DNA of 64,000 nt from Granulicella sp. WH15 (GCF_009914315.1 NZ_CP042596.1:1550001-1614000), one strand, 5' to 3'. Shown: positions 17,078-26,853, counted from the stretch's first letter. A program made the numbers and translations. Notes: a model not told the origin generated them from the sequence alone.

Positions 17078-17908
17078 CTATTGATGGTATCCATGGGCAC
17101 GCAAGTACGCTGTGAGTTCCTCAGGGAAGTTGGTCTGAATCCCGACAGCCCCGTTGTCGATCGCGTCCTGCCACTCCTTCTCCGTCTGGCGATCGACAAA
17201 AATTCCTACATTGACCTCTTTTGCGGCTGCAATAGTCGCAGTATTGAAGTCGCGCTCATCAGCGCCCAGCAACTGTGGATGAAGCATGTCGATTAGCTTG
17301 TGCACATTTTGCGGATTGAACGCCTCCGGCATAAGCACCCAGCTAGGTTGCAATGTAGCGATCTGCTTCAGAAAATCAGGATGTTCCGACCAGAACATCA
17401 CATGCTTTCCCATATCGTGCCGATTAATCGCTGCGACCAGGTCCACCGGCGTGGCATCCTTCGTATCGACGTAGATGCCAATTTTACCCTTGCAGAACGC
17501 CAACACTTCGTCGAAGGTAGGCACCTGCAAACCAGGAAACTGCCCGGGAAAGCGCGCGCCCAGATCGAGCTTCTTGATCTCAGCAAGGGTCATGTCTTTT
17601 ACCAGTCCCTTACCATTAGTCATGCGATTGACCGAAGGATCGTGCATCAGCACAAGCTGGCCATCCGATGTAGTACGTACATCAATTTCGACATAGTCCG
17701 TACCCGCATCAATTGCCCCCTGGATAGCGGGAATTGAGTTTTCCGGATGGTGCGTGTGTTCGCCGCGATGGGCGCTTGTCATAATCGTTCGGGGAGCGCC
17801 ATTTGTTGCCGTTGCCTGCCCAAAGCACGGAGCCGTAACAATCAGCGCGGCAAACATCAGGCCCACAGGAATCTTTCTCAGAGAAGACTTAGAAAATACA
17901 AAAAGCAT
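17078..17908 (-). CDS. Secreted glycerophosphodiester phosphodiesterase
   Basis: 276 residues; ATG at 17908 gives a clean signal peptide ending near CFGQA, so it is periplasmic or secreted. The GDPD TIM barrel is shown by SAHRGEHTHHPENSIPAI (catalytic HRG and Glu-Asn), YVEIDVRTTSDGQLVLMHD (metal Glu/Asp and His) and C-terminal VGIFVDRQTEKEW and GAVGIQTNFPEEL. It splits glycerophosphodiesters into glycerol-3-phosphate and an alcohol. It follows the TonB receptor gene by about 90 bases on the same strand, suggesting that the sigma/anti-sigma/receptor/GDPD set serves phospholipid headgroup or phosphorus scavenging. Confidence 0.93.
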   Translation of the reverse strand: MLFVFSKSSLRKIPVGLMFAALIVTAPCFGQATATNGAPRTIMTSAHRGEHTHHPENSIPAIQGAIDAGTDYVEIDVRTTSDGQLVLMHDPSVNRMTNGKGLVKDMTLAEIKKLDLGARFPGQFPGLQVPTFDEVLAFCKGKIGIYVDTKDATPVDLVAAINRHDMGKHVMFWSEHPDFLKQIATLQPSWVLMPEAFNPQNVHKLIDMLHPQLLGADERDFNTATIAAAKEVNVGIFVDRQTEKEWQDAIDNGAVGIQTNFPEELTAYLRAHGYHQ

Positions 17909-18011
17909 AATCGACTCCAATCGAAATTATTAGCTGTTTCGTTGGCTGGTAAGTACCGGGGTGGCCTTCGACAACGCCGTATAACGCATGTCGAAGGCTT
18001 CCCGGCCTGCA

Positions 18012-21000
18012 CTAGAACATGTACTTCAAGCTGAACTGCACTTCGCGCTGGTTATCAGGCAGGGTCGACGAGATCGAAGCTCCACCCGGAACATCCGGCA
18101 CAGTGTTAGGTATCTGAAACTGCGCATGATTAGCCACGTTGAACATCTCAGCCCGGAACGTCAATTGCTGCTCCTCAACAATGCGGAAGCTCTTCATTAA
18201 CCCAAGATCGAAGTTGAGTTGCGAAGGACCGACGATCGAACCCGCATAGCTATTGCCGAAGTTATGGGCAAAGGTCTGCCCAGGGGCGAGTGCGGGAATC
18301 GCAAACGCAGCCGGGTTGTACCAGCAGGCCAGCGTCCTCTTGCCCGGTGTGCATCCGAGCCGTGCTTGATCCGTCGGATCGATGGAGAAGTCCGCAGGGT
18401 TACCCAATTGATCGGGCCGTGGACCAAAGCTTCCCGTGTTCGTGTAATCGTGAGAGGTGCCTTCTTTCGCGTGCTCGCCCGTGCGTGCCACAGTAATTCC
18501 GCTCAATTCCCATCCGCCGAGGGCCAGATCGGCACCCCGTCCCATGTTGCCGCCGAACTGGCGTCCTTTACCGAACGGAAGCTTGTAGGTATAGCTGATG
18601 GTGAAGCGATGACGGAAATCGGGTTCCACATAACCCCGCTCGCCATTGGTGTTATAGGAGTTCTGCACCGAAGTGCCCGCTGTTCCGTGACTTGTTCCAA
18701 TGTCCTTGCTCCATGTATAGGAAGCAAGCATGGTCAAACTATTGGAAACCTTCTTCTGTAGCTTGGCTTCGAGCGCATTGAAGTGTAGATTGAATCGCGG
18801 ATAGTCGATCGTAAGAATATCGCTTAGATCAGGATCTACCTTGAAATAAGGCCGTCCGTAGTTAGGAGCAGGACCGAAGTTTGAGTCGAGCGGTACAGGA
18901 GCTTGGTTCAGATCGCTCGCCTCGTTATCCCACAAGCGCTGCCCCTGCGTGCCCACATATGCAAGACTCATTACCCAGCTTCCTGGCAGTTCTTTCTCAA
19001 GACCCAGATTCCACTCCGTGATGCGCGGAAGAAGTCGCTGCGGCCCGCTCGTCTTCACCTGCCCGGTCGGATGGAGAGGATCGATCGCCGGAAGCGTCGC
19101 AGGAAATCCTGACCGCAGTAGCTGTGCCGTTTCTGGAATCTGCGCCGGGCTATAAGCCGCCGAGTAAAGCTCCAGCAAAGGAGGGTTCTCGCCAAGGTCG
19201 TTGAAGATGTTGCCCTCAGGAGAGTAGAAGATGCCGAACGCCCCATGTATCACCATGTTTCCATGACGCTGCGGCGAATAAGCAAATCCAATACGCGGTC
19301 CAAAGTCGGTCTTGTCATACGCTACACCGGCATTGGGGATAGCATTCGGTCCGAAGTTATTATCGACAACTCCCGTCTGTAGGTTGAAGTTACCTACCCT
19401 GCCACCTACAGGTGAGTAAAGGTCATAACGAAAGCCAAGGTTGAGAGTAAGTCCGGGAGCGATCTTCCAGTCATCCTGAAAGAAGGTATCAAACTCCCTC
19501 ATGTTGGTCTTGTCCATGCTGGCCAGGTTGTCCTGCAACTTGCTCACAGGAATACCCAGCAACAAGTCCGCAATCGCGCTGCCGCCATCTCCAGTGGCGA
19601 TATTCTGCGTGTACTGGCCGGAGAAGGAGAAGGTTCCAAAGGGAGCTTCCGCCTGGAAAAAGTTTCTGGAGAGATAGCGGAAGTCGCCACCGAACTTGAA
19701 GGCGTGACGCCCCTTCAACCAAGTCACAATATCGGCGATCTGGTACGTGTCGTCGGTGGCAATCTCAGGAACATAACTCGAATCGCCAAACGAGGTATAG
19801 CCGGAGAGTGTGAACAGCGAAAGTCCTGTGGAATAAGGGTTCCCTCCACGGTTTGCATTGGGAATCCCCAGCTGCTGCGAGCGATCCTGCCCCGCATCCA
19901 GATGCTGCGTATTGATCTGCCAGCGCAGAAAGGCAAAGTGCGCATCGTTCGTAATGTTCTTGCTGAAGGCATGGTATTCGCCGATGGCGTAGCTCTGTTC
20001 ACGGCCATCAATGTTACTTCCGAACCCCTGGCAGCAGCCTCCGGCCTCCCCTAGCGGTGCAGGCTTCAGAAAGCGGACATCCTGCAAAGCCGCATGTCCA
20101 AAAAGCTGATCCGTCTCGCGGATGTTGTGGTCGATGCGAGCATCGAACTGGTCTCCATTCGTAACTTGCTTCGGCGTGTACACATAGTTATTCACCGTGC
20201 CGGGAAGGTTCGGTAACGGCAGAACATTCAGGACGGCCTGTCCAACGCTGTCGATACGGTTCAATGGAATCACAAACGGATTGTTTGGATTCAACAACGC
20301 GCGTTGCGAGCTCACAGCATTGGTCGTCTGCGGATCATAGAGATTCGCTTTCAGCTCGCTAAAATCTCCCGCGTGCATACGGACCGTAGGGACCGAGCTC
20401 ACATACGAAACACCCTGACGGATTCGTTCTCCCTCATAGTCTGCAAAGAAGAAGGTGCGGTTATGAAGAATCGGCCCGCCCAGCAAGGCTCCGAACTGGT
20501 TTCTCTGGAACGGTGGTCGCTGCGGATCGAAGTAGTTCCGCGCATCCAGCTTATCGTTACGGATAAACTCATAGACCCCACCATGAAATTTGTTCGTGCC
20601 CGACTTGAGCAGCACATTCACCGCGGCGCCTCCCCGCCCGAACTCCGCCCGCATAGAGTTCTCCTCCACGCGAAACTCCTGGATAGCGTCCGGTGCAGGC
20701 TGAATGACCAGAGTGCCCTGTCCGAATTCGTTGTTGTCGACACCGTCCAAAAGGAAGTTGTTATCGAAGCTGGTAAGACCGTTGACCGCTACCTGGATTC
20801 CCGGTCTGTTGTTGTCGGTCGTGCCGCGCAGTGGACCATTGTTCTGCGCGCCCTGGTTTGCTCCGGCGCCCAAATATGCCAGTTGCAGGAAGTTACGGCC
20901 ATTCAAAGGAAGATCGACGATACGCTGTGTCGTCTCAATCGTGCCCAGGGATGAACTTGTCTGATCAATGATAGGCACACTGGCCGCGACCTCCACCTGC

Positions 21001-21344
21001 TGCTGCGAGCTCATCAGGCGCAGTTGAACATCGAAGCTCAGCGACTGGCCCACATTGATCGTGATCGGTTCGCTTGAGGTCGTTGAAAATCCAGCGGCCT
21101 GTACAAAGATCTGGTACATTCCGGGGTTCAGGAAAGGTACGGTATACAAGCCGTCATTGTTGGTCGTCATCCTGCGTTCCACGCCGGTCGCCTGGTTCAC
21201 AACACGGACCTCCGCGTTTCGGACGATCGCTCCTTGCGGATCGCTTACTCGTCCGGAAAACTGCGCCGTCGTCTGTGCAGCCGCCGAAAACCCACTAACC
21301 AGCAGGACTACAGCCGCTATGATGCGCACTACTTTCTTAAGCAT
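18012..21344 (-). CDS. Oar-like TonB-dependent outer membrane receptor
   Basis: 1,110 residues: signal peptide (1-24), carboxypeptidase-regulatory-like beta sandwich (about 25-105, FSGRVSDPQGAIVRNAEV), a plug domain (about 115-230, DLPLNGRNFLQL, NNFLLDGVDNNEFGQG, EFRVEENSMRAEFGRGGA) and a beta barrel ending in the aromatic SLKYMF. Such receptors are hallmark, multi-copy proteins of Acidobacteriota that take up large or scarce nutrients using TonB energy. It sits 36 bases downstream of the anti-sigma gene and upstream of a secreted GDPD, so surface signalling and glycerophosphodiester uptake are plausible. The ligand is unknown. Confidence 0.95.
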   Translation of the reverse strand: MLKKVVRIIAAVVLLVSGFSAAAQTTAQFSGRVSDPQGAIVRNAEVRVVNQATGVERRMTTNNDGLYTVPFLNPGMYQIFVQAAGFSTTSSEPITINVGQSLSFDVQLRLMSSQQQVEVAASVPIIDQTSSSLGTIETTQRIVDLPLNGRNFLQLAYLGAGANQGAQNNGPLRGTTDNNRPGIQVAVNGLTSFDNNFLLDGVDNNEFGQGTLVIQPAPDAIQEFRVEENSMRAEFGRGGAAVNVLLKSGTNKFHGGVYEFIRNDKLDARNYFDPQRPPFQRNQFGALLGGPILHNRTFFFADYEGERIRQGVSYVSSVPTVRMHAGDFSELKANLYDPQTTNAVSSQRALLNPNNPFVIPLNRIDSVGQAVLNVLPLPNLPGTVNNYVYTPKQVTNGDQFDARIDHNIRETDQLFGHAALQDVRFLKPAPLGEAGGCCQGFGSNIDGREQSYAIGEYHAFSKNITNDAHFAFLRWQINTQHLDAGQDRSQQLGIPNANRGGNPYSTGLSLFTLSGYTSFGDSSYVPEIATDDTYQIADIVTWLKGRHAFKFGGDFRYLSRNFFQAEAPFGTFSFSGQYTQNIATGDGGSAIADLLLGIPVSKLQDNLASMDKTNMREFDTFFQDDWKIAPGLTLNLGFRYDLYSPVGGRVGNFNLQTGVVDNNFGPNAIPNAGVAYDKTDFGPRIGFAYSPQRHGNMVIHGAFGIFYSPEGNIFNDLGENPPLLELYSAAYSPAQIPETAQLLRSGFPATLPAIDPLHPTGQVKTSGPQRLLPRITEWNLGLEKELPGSWVMSLAYVGTQGQRLWDNEASDLNQAPVPLDSNFGPAPNYGRPYFKVDPDLSDILTIDYPRFNLHFNALEAKLQKKVSNSLTMLASYTWSKDIGTSHGTAGTSVQNSYNTNGERGYVEPDFRHRFTISYTYKLPFGKGRQFGGNMGRGADLALGGWELSGITVARTGEHAKEGTSHDYTNTGSFGPRPDQLGNPADFSIDPTDQARLGCTPGKRTLACWYNPAAFAIPALAPGQTFAHNFGNSYAGSIVGPSQLNFDLGLMKSFRIVEEQQLTFRAEMFNVANHAQFQIPNTVPDVPGGASISSTLPDNQREVQFSLKYMF

Positions 21345-21380
21345 TGCTTGTCTCCGTGGAGTTAATGATTCTGGGAAAGG

Positions 21381-23132
21381 TTATTTGTAGTGAGTGGAGT
21401 TTGATTCCGCAGCGAGTAAGACCGTATTCCTACTCAGTAAGTGAAGGGTCTTAGCCATTTCAGAGGCTATCGATTGCGCTGTGCGAGGAGAGGAGTTGCT
21501 CGAAGAGATAAGCTCTCTGCACAAAGCCACATTGCGCTTACTTTGGTCCATCAGACCGATGGCTGTGGATGTTATGGTTTGCCCATCTTCGGTACTCTGC
21601 TCGGGTATGAGCGAGATCGAATGAAGTATCTCCATCTCCGAACGCAGAGCGGTTCGAAGCATCGAGGAGTGGTTGGTAAGTAACTGGGCCAGAGCGGAGC
21701 GCCCCGACGGATCCAGCTCATCATCCCCATGAAAGCGCCGGTTGAGCTCCGCAAGAGCATTACCCTCTCGCTGAATCTCAAGAGATAGGCTGAGTAGCTG
21801 GTTGGAAACCCTGCCCATCTCCTCTGCGCTTCTGGATCTTTCGCGAAAAAACTCTTCAAGCGGCCCGGACTGCGCCGCTACGGCGCTCTCACGAATCGCG
21901 GCCGCACCGGACTCCTCATTGTGGCGCGCGTTGAGTTGTTCCAGACTCAGAATTGAGGGAACGACATGCGCTACCTGTCGCAGCCCGGCGCTCAGAGCGC
22001 GCTGCCGTTCCGTGGTATCCACGATGCCTTCCACATGCACCGCGTTCCTCGATCGCTTGATCTCAATCTGTTCGCTGGCATCGGCGTTCAGCTTATTCAG
22101 AACAAGCCTTGCTTCCAACTCGGCGACATCGAGCTGGTCGCTGCTCAGCAAACCTCTTGTCGGTAGGCTCAACTCGGGCTGACTTTCTCCATGCAGCATC
22201 GGAGAGAGCGGCTTCCACAATGCTTCATTTGCCTCTCCCCACTTCAGCTCGGTGTAACTCAGCTCGGCAATCTCCAGCGTGTCTTGGCTGCGAGTCTCAA
22301 TCGTGCGCCGCACCGGATGAAAATCGGAGGTTCGCATCGTCAGCGACTCCTGCAGGATCGGCCCATCCTGCAGGCTGGTGATTACGCTTACCAGTCCATC
22401 TCCGGCCTGCTTCACATGGTCCGTCGCAGAGCGCTGATTATCTCTCCAACGGTTGTAGTCAATGGCCGAAAGTGGCTCATCCCAACTCACGCCACCAGCC
22501 TCCAGCGCGTGCTTCATCGCCGTAGCAGTTTCATCCAGATGCTGCACTTTGGCCATGCGCTTTCGTTGCAAGTCGCGATAAACCGTGCGTTCGATAGTAT
22601 GTGTGCCGCGCCGGATGGACAGCTTCTGATAAACCACTCCAGGCTGCGCGCGTTCGGCGGATGCATGCTCATTCGCCATCGCCTTCCCCAACAGATCGGA
22701 GGCGCTCAGCGATGTTGCCGCCTGCTGCCAGATGAAGAACAGCGTGACCGACGCCAGGGTAACAACCAAAATGCTTGCTAAAACCGGATTCATAGAGGAG
22801 GGCAGGAATAACCGAAGGCCATGTAAAAAATGGTTTCGTGAGGATTGTTCTTTTCGAATGCTCTGCTCGTTCAGCAATGCAACCAGGCGTCCTTCCGCAC
22901 CGTCAGAAGGAGGCAGGTGTGGAAGCTGCCGTCGTTCGCGCCGCTCCACCAAGGCAAAGACCGTCTCTTCCATCTGTTTCTTCCGTGCAAGGCACTTCCA
23001 GCAGCCCTCCAGATGGTGAGCGACCGTCGCATGCTTGCGAAGAGTAAGTTCGCCATTAATAAACGCAACCATCTGTTCGTCGTTCGGGTGCTTGTCCACA
23101 CTCCATAGGAGCCAGCTCGTAAACTTATTCAT
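21381..23132 (-). CDS. Anti-sigma factor with zinc-finger motif and large outer domain
   Basis: 583 residues. Residues 1-60 carry an anti-sigma zinc motif, H40-x3-C44-x2-C47. One membrane segment lies near residues 113-137 (VLASILVVTLASVTLFFIW). The remaining 440 residues, predicted outside the membrane, are helical and Ser/Glu-rich and resemble no enzyme I know. It overlaps the sigma factor gene by 8 bases. It should hold the ECF sigma factor inactive at the inner membrane until a periplasmic cue arrives. The large outer domain is longer than in ordinary anti-sigma proteins. Confidence 0.85.
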   Translation of the reverse strand: MNKFTSWLLWSVDKHPNDEQMVAFINGELTLRKHATVAHHLEGCWKCLARKKQMEETVFALVERRERRQLPHLPPSDGAEGRLVALLNEQSIRKEQSSRNHFLHGLRLFLPSSMNPVLASILVVTLASVTLFFIWQQAATSLSASDLLGKAMANEHASAERAQPGVVYQKLSIRRGTHTIERTVYRDLQRKRMAKVQHLDETATAMKHALEAGGVSWDEPLSAIDYNRWRDNQRSATDHVKQAGDGLVSVITSLQDGPILQESLTMRTSDFHPVRRTIETRSQDTLEIAELSYTELKWGEANEALWKPLSPMLHGESQPELSLPTRGLLSSDQLDVAELEARLVLNKLNADASEQIEIKRSRNAVHVEGIVDTTERQRALSAGLRQVAHVVPSILSLEQLNARHNEESGAAAIRESAVAAQSGPLEEFFRERSRSAEEMGRVSNQLLSLSLEIQREGNALAELNRRFHGDDELDPSGRSALAQLLTNHSSMLRTALRSEMEILHSISLIPEQSTEDGQTITSTAIGLMDQSKRNVALCRELISSSNSSPRTAQSIASEMAKTLHLLSRNTVLLAAESNSTHYK

Positions 23133-23700
23133 GGAGCGCCCCCGTTAAGCGAACGATGGCGCGCTGCATCAGCTCTGAGACGCTGGAGACGCTGATCCCC
23201 ATCACTGCAGCAATCTCGCGATACTTCAATCCTTCAACACGCAGCTGCAAACATTGCCTCTGTTGGTCGGTAAGCTGCATCATGCAATGATCTAGTTTCT
23301 GGTCCAGCTCTTTTTGGAGGTAGGAATCTTCTGGCGTCGGCCCCTTACCTGGCTCCTCCTGTATTCTCTCGACCGTCTCTTCCTCCTCATTCTGTAGGAA
23401 GCGCCGCGACGACCGCTGCAGGTTGACCGCCAGGTTATGCGCCACTCGAAACAGCCAGGAGCGGAAGTCAGCGATCTTTGTGCCCTGGTCGAACTGCTGG
23501 TGCAACAGCAAAAAACTCTCCTGGATTACATCCTCCGACTCAGGCGGCGTAAGGCCAATGCAGACAAGGTAGCCATAAAGTGGTAGCCGCAGTTCACGAA
23601 ACAGCTCGACCACGCGGGCGCGATGGGCCGCTCCCTTGCGCTCTTCTGTAGCGAAGAGGCTCAGGTGAGACCGCAACAACGCACTGTTTTCGTTCTCCAT
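23125..23700 (-). CDS. ECF-type RNA polymerase sigma factor
   Basis: 191 residues with region 2 (ESEDVIQESFLLLHQQF, FRSWLFRVAHNLAVN) and region 4 (LTDQQRQCLQLRVEGLKYREIAAVMGISVSSV...), a helix-turn-helix for the -35 element. It lacks regions 1 and 3, as expected for the extracytoplasmic function group. It leads a minus-strand cluster with its anti-sigma factor, a TonB receptor and a glycerophosphodiesterase, which are the probable regulon core. Confidence 0.94.
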   Translation of the reverse strand: MENENSALLRSHLSLFATEERKGAAHRARVVELFRELRLPLYGYLVCIGLTPPESEDVIQESFLLLHQQFDQGTKIADFRSWLFRVAHNLAVNLQRSSRRFLQNEEEETVERIQEEPGKGPTPEDSYLQKELDQKLDHCMMQLTDQQRQCLQLRVEGLKYREIAAVMGISVSSVSELMQRAIVRLTGALHE

Positions 23701-23748
23701 ACCGGGACAGATTCTTCCTTACTCAAATTGCCAAGCTCAATTGTGCTG

Positions 23749-24037
23749 TTACTGGAGAGACAAATGAAGGGTATGAAAGTTCGGGTCTGTCATCGAACTT
23801 TCATAGAGGCGATGGAACCAGAACTGGGGTGCGATCGACCGTGCCAGGTCGTGTGCGGCTGCGGTTGGAACAATCCCGCGGAGTCCGGGTAAACAGTGTG
23901 CGCCCGATCCGTTGTTCGAGAGACTTAAGCTGCCCGGAGACGGCGGGTTGTGAGAGGTGAACATACTCCGCAGCTTTGGTTACAGACCCGCTTCGATAGA
24001 TTGCGAGAAATGCTCGAAGATATTCGAGATCGATCAT
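23749..24037 (-). pseudogene. LysR-type regulator, truncated and frameshifted
   Basis: From 24037 the minus strand reads a typical LysR helix-turn-helix (YLRAFLAIYRSGSVTKAAEY, QPAVSGQLKSLEQRIGRTLF). Near 23880 the reading frame shifts: the natural continuation RGIVPTAAAHDLARSIAP is found in another frame. No effector-binding domain (about 200 residues) follows. The remnant is therefore unlikely to make a working regulator, though a short DNA-binding peptide might be expressed. Confidence 0.75.
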
Positions 24038-24296
24038 AGAAAATGATCGTTGAGATAGAAATACACAGTAATGTTGTCCGCATCAGACTGCTCGGATCAA
24101 CTCTTGAATTATCAGCGATTCGGATGTTGGCATCGAGTCGGAGTCCCGATCAGTAACACATTGCCAACGCGCTCACCGGACTCGGAACTGCAGTGGCATT
24201 CGACTTACGTTCACTGATTTGCCAGGGCCGCCGGGAACACCTCGAGCACTCTAGCCCCGTACCTCTCCCGCGTAGGGCCATCTAGCAGTCAGGTCG

Positions 24297-24875
24297 TTAA
24301 GGTCGGGAGCCCTGAATGAGAATGTCCACGAAACGTCGCGCCTTCACGGGCCAATCGTCTGTGCTGCCCGCGCTGGAGATGCCATAGATGGCACGCAGCA
24401 TGTCCATCGGGTCGACATCTGGTCGAAGATCTCCACTAGCGACGGCTCGGCTCGCAAGAGCACTGGCAGCTTCCTCCATGACACGGGTGGTCTGCTGATA
24501 TACATGCGCCGGGCCGCAAGCCATCGCGCTTAATGCAGGGGCAATGATCCTTTTTGCGTCAATGTAGTCGATGAAGACCAGTATCCAAGCCCGCAGCGCC
24601 TCGATCGGAGTCAACTCGGCGGAGAACTTTCTCTGTGCTTCAGCCAGCTTCTCGACTTCGCTGATATAGACAGCCGCCAGCAGTTCATCGCGCGTAGGGA
24701 AGTGACGATAGAGCGTTCCCGGCCCGATCTTGGTGAGCTTCGCAATCTCGTCCATGCTGGCCTCTGCACCGCGGCGCGTGAAGACCTGCTTTGCAACTCT
24801 GAGAATCCGTTCACGGTTGCGCTGCGCGTCGGCCCGCGGTTTGCGAGGGCTTTTCTGTGAGATTGAAGTTTTCAT
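24297..24875 (-). CDS. TetR/AcrR family repressor
   Basis: 192 residues with the N-terminal TetR helix-turn-helix (RERILRVAKQVFTRRGAEA, GPGTLYRHFPTRDELLAAV) and a variable helical ligand domain. It is divergent from an SDR gene, with two inverted repeats in the 116-base gap, so it probably represses that gene and itself. The ligand is unknown; related pairs respond to toxic aldehydes or ketones. Confidence 0.92.
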   Translation of the reverse strand: MKTSISQKSPRKPRADAQRNRERILRVAKQVFTRRGAEASMDEIAKLTKIGPGTLYRHFPTRDELLAAVYISEVEKLAEAQRKFSAELTPIEALRAWILVFIDYIDAKRIIAPALSAMACGPAHVYQQTTRVMEEAASALASRAVASGDLRPDVDPMDMLRAIYGISSAGSTDDWPVKARRFVDILIQGSRP

Positions 24876-24891
24876 CGAGCTTTTCTGAATC

Positions 24892-24942
24892 CGGAGAAAC
24901 TCTCCGGTAATCTATTTTGCATAACGGAGATTGATTCCGTTT
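24892..24942. promoter_or_regulatory. Twin inverted repeats between TetR and SDR genes
   Basis: CCGGAGA-AAC-TCTCCGG (24892-24908) is a perfect 7-bp inverted repeat, and AACGGA...TCCGTT (24924-24942) is a second one with 7-base spacing. Both contain the half CGGAG/CGGA and sit between divergent start codons, the usual place for TetR operators. Confidence 0.55.
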
Positions 24943-24991
24943 TATTCCAGGCCGAGGCCGATGTCAAAGATTTGTGATCGGAGAGCATAGT

Positions 24992-25972
24992 ATGGCAGCG
25001 AAATTTGGAGCAAAGTCTACAACGGATGAGGTCCTTGCAGGTGTCGATCTGAAGGGCAAGAGGATTCTAGTGACGGGAGTCTCTGCAGGTATCGGCGTAG
25101 AGACGGCGCGTGCGTTGGTGGCACATGGCGCAGATGTTGTGGGTGCAGCGCGTGATCTTGAGAAAGCACAGCGGGCGACATCGGAAGTCAGTAAAACCGC
25201 TGCGGACAAGGGCACGAGTTTCGAGTTGCTCGAACTCGACCTTGCCAGCCTTACGAACGTGCGCGCCGCTGCGGACAAGCTCGTTGCTGATGGCCGCCTG
25301 TTCGATGTGATTATTGCGAACGCCGGTGTCATGGCGACGCCGTTCGGCAAGACGGAGGACGGATTCGAGACGCAATTCGGGACCAATCACCTGGGCCACT
25401 TCGTCTTCGTCAACCGCATCGCGAAGCTAATCAAGGATGGAGGACGCCTGGTCAATCTCTCTTCTTCGGGGCACCGTTTCAGCAATGTGGATCTGAACGA
25501 TCCCAACTTTGAGACAACGCCCTACGAACCCTTCGTGGCTTACGGACGCTCGAAGACCGCGAACATTCTCTTCGCCGTCGAGTTCGATCAGCGCCATCGA
25601 GAGCGCGGGGTCCGCGCGACGGCTGTACACCCGGGAGGTATACAGACAGAGCTTGCCCGCCACATGGACCCGGCACACTTGGAACTGATGGTTAAACAGA
25701 TTAATGAACAGGCCGCAGCTGCGGGTAAAGGACCGTTGGAATTCAAAACAATTCCTCAGGGAGCAGCTACTTCAGTATGGGCAGCTATTATTGCGACCGC
25801 CGAAGAGGCCGGAGGACGGTTTTGCGAGAACTGCCATGTGAGTGATGTCGTCGCAGATGATGCTGCGCTTGGCCTGCTTGATGAAGGAGTGCGCGGCTAC
25901 GCTCTCGATCCGGAGAACGCCAAGGCTCTTTGGACGAAGAGCGAAGAATTGGTTGGTGAAACTTTCGCGTAA
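24992..25972 (+). CDS. Short-chain dehydrogenase/reductase
   Basis: 326 residues, with ATG 24992 placed after GGAGAG. The Rossmann motif GKRILVTGVSAGIGVETA is near residue 25, NAGVMATP near 105, catalytic Ser in VNLSSSGHRFS, and Tyr/Lys in VAYGRSKTANILF. The longer length and the NFET...YEPF insertion are like the retinol/WW-oxidoreductase-like subgroup. It oxidises or reduces an alcohol or carbonyl with NAD(P)H. It is likely repressed by the divergent TetR protein. Confidence 0.92.
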   Translation: MAAKFGAKSTTDEVLAGVDLKGKRILVTGVSAGIGVETARALVAHGADVVGAARDLEKAQRATSEVSKTAADKGTSFELLELDLASLTNVRAAADKLVADGRLFDVIIANAGVMATPFGKTEDGFETQFGTNHLGHFVFVNRIAKLIKDGGRLVNLSSSGHRFSNVDLNDPNFETTPYEPFVAYGRSKTANILFAVEFDQRHRERGVRATAVHPGGIQTELARHMDPAHLELMVKQINEQAAAAGKGPLEFKTIPQGAATSVWAAIIATAEEAGGRFCENCHVSDVVADDAALGLLDEGVRGYALDPENAKALWTKSEELVGETFA

Positions 25973-26359
25973 ACAGCGAGCGAGACGATGAGAGCGCCGG
26001 GAAGATGATTTACGTTTTGTACCGTGGAGGGTGGCTTTCGTGTTGGTCAAAGGCAGGCTAGGCCCGGTCTAAGAGACGGATATCTCCCGCCACCTTAACG
26101 TTGGGAATATGGGAAACCCGAAAAGATTTCCAATAGGAATGGGAAGGGGGAAAGCCAGTATTTTGGTTTTCAACGCTTTCCACTCCTCGTCATTTCCAAC
26201 GCGCTCACTACGGCAGGGGCGGACCAAAGCGCGCATTGCTGGCGAGATGCGCGTTTACCGTCCCGTTGCGCCAAAGGAGAACTCCTGACCTGAAGTTTTC
26301 TTCGTCTAAACGCATACCAGGACATCACAGCGAGCCACTCGAAGAAATAAGGAATACAG

Positions 26360-26600
26360 ATGACGAAATAACTCGGCAGCACTTTCAATTTTCCCGGCAC
26401 TACGCTCACCGTCCACCGCGTTGGCTACGGTGCCCGCCAGCCCCCACGTTTTCGGCCCGCCACGTGACCGCCCTGAGGCTATCGCGGTACTCCTCGAGGC
26501 CATCGCCTCGGGCCTCAACCACATTGATACCAGCAACTTCTACGATTCTCACGTAACCAACCAGGTCATCCAGGAAACCCTGCATCAGGACCTGTACTCA
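26360..26600 (+). pseudogene. Aldo/keto reductase N-terminal remnant
   Basis: Two frames on the plus strand reconstruct the start of an aldo/keto reductase: TTLTVHRVGYGA, then after a frameshift near 26440 VFGPPRDRPEAIAVLLEA and LNHIDTSNFYDSHVTNQVI. An in-frame stop interrupts the first frame and homology ends near 26600. It is non-functional. The surrounding DNA from 25973 to 26853 holds no intact gene. Confidence 0.68.
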
Positions 26601-26820
26601 GGTCCAATGGCCGCGTCGAAACGCCCGTCAACGCCGCGGAGTGCCAATGATGGGGTGGAATCGGCGGTCAAGTCGCTGGTGAAAGACCCTCCTAACGTCT
26701 TGTAGGCTGCGATCAGGGCGCGCAACCGCTCGTTGATCGGGCGATTCATACGTTCCCGGTGCTGCTGAGTCGCGACCATTGCAAACAGGCGAATCGCGAT
26801 GCCGATCAGACGACCTCGCG

Positions 26821-26852
26821 GACATCGGGACATCGGGACATCGGGACATCGA
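26821..26852. repeat. Four tandem copies of an 8-bp unit
   Basis: GACATCGG occurs three times head to tail, then GACATCGA. It lies just past the 3' end of the minus-strand secreted-protein gene. Confidence 0.8.
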
Positions 26853-26853
26853 G

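Noticed and set aside
26585..26833. 82-codon minus-strand frame near tandem repeats
   Set aside because: No recognisable domain, no ribosome site, overlaps the aldo/keto reductase relic.
26821..26852. CRISPR array
   Set aside because: Repeat unit is 8 bases without spacers and there are no cas genes in the window.
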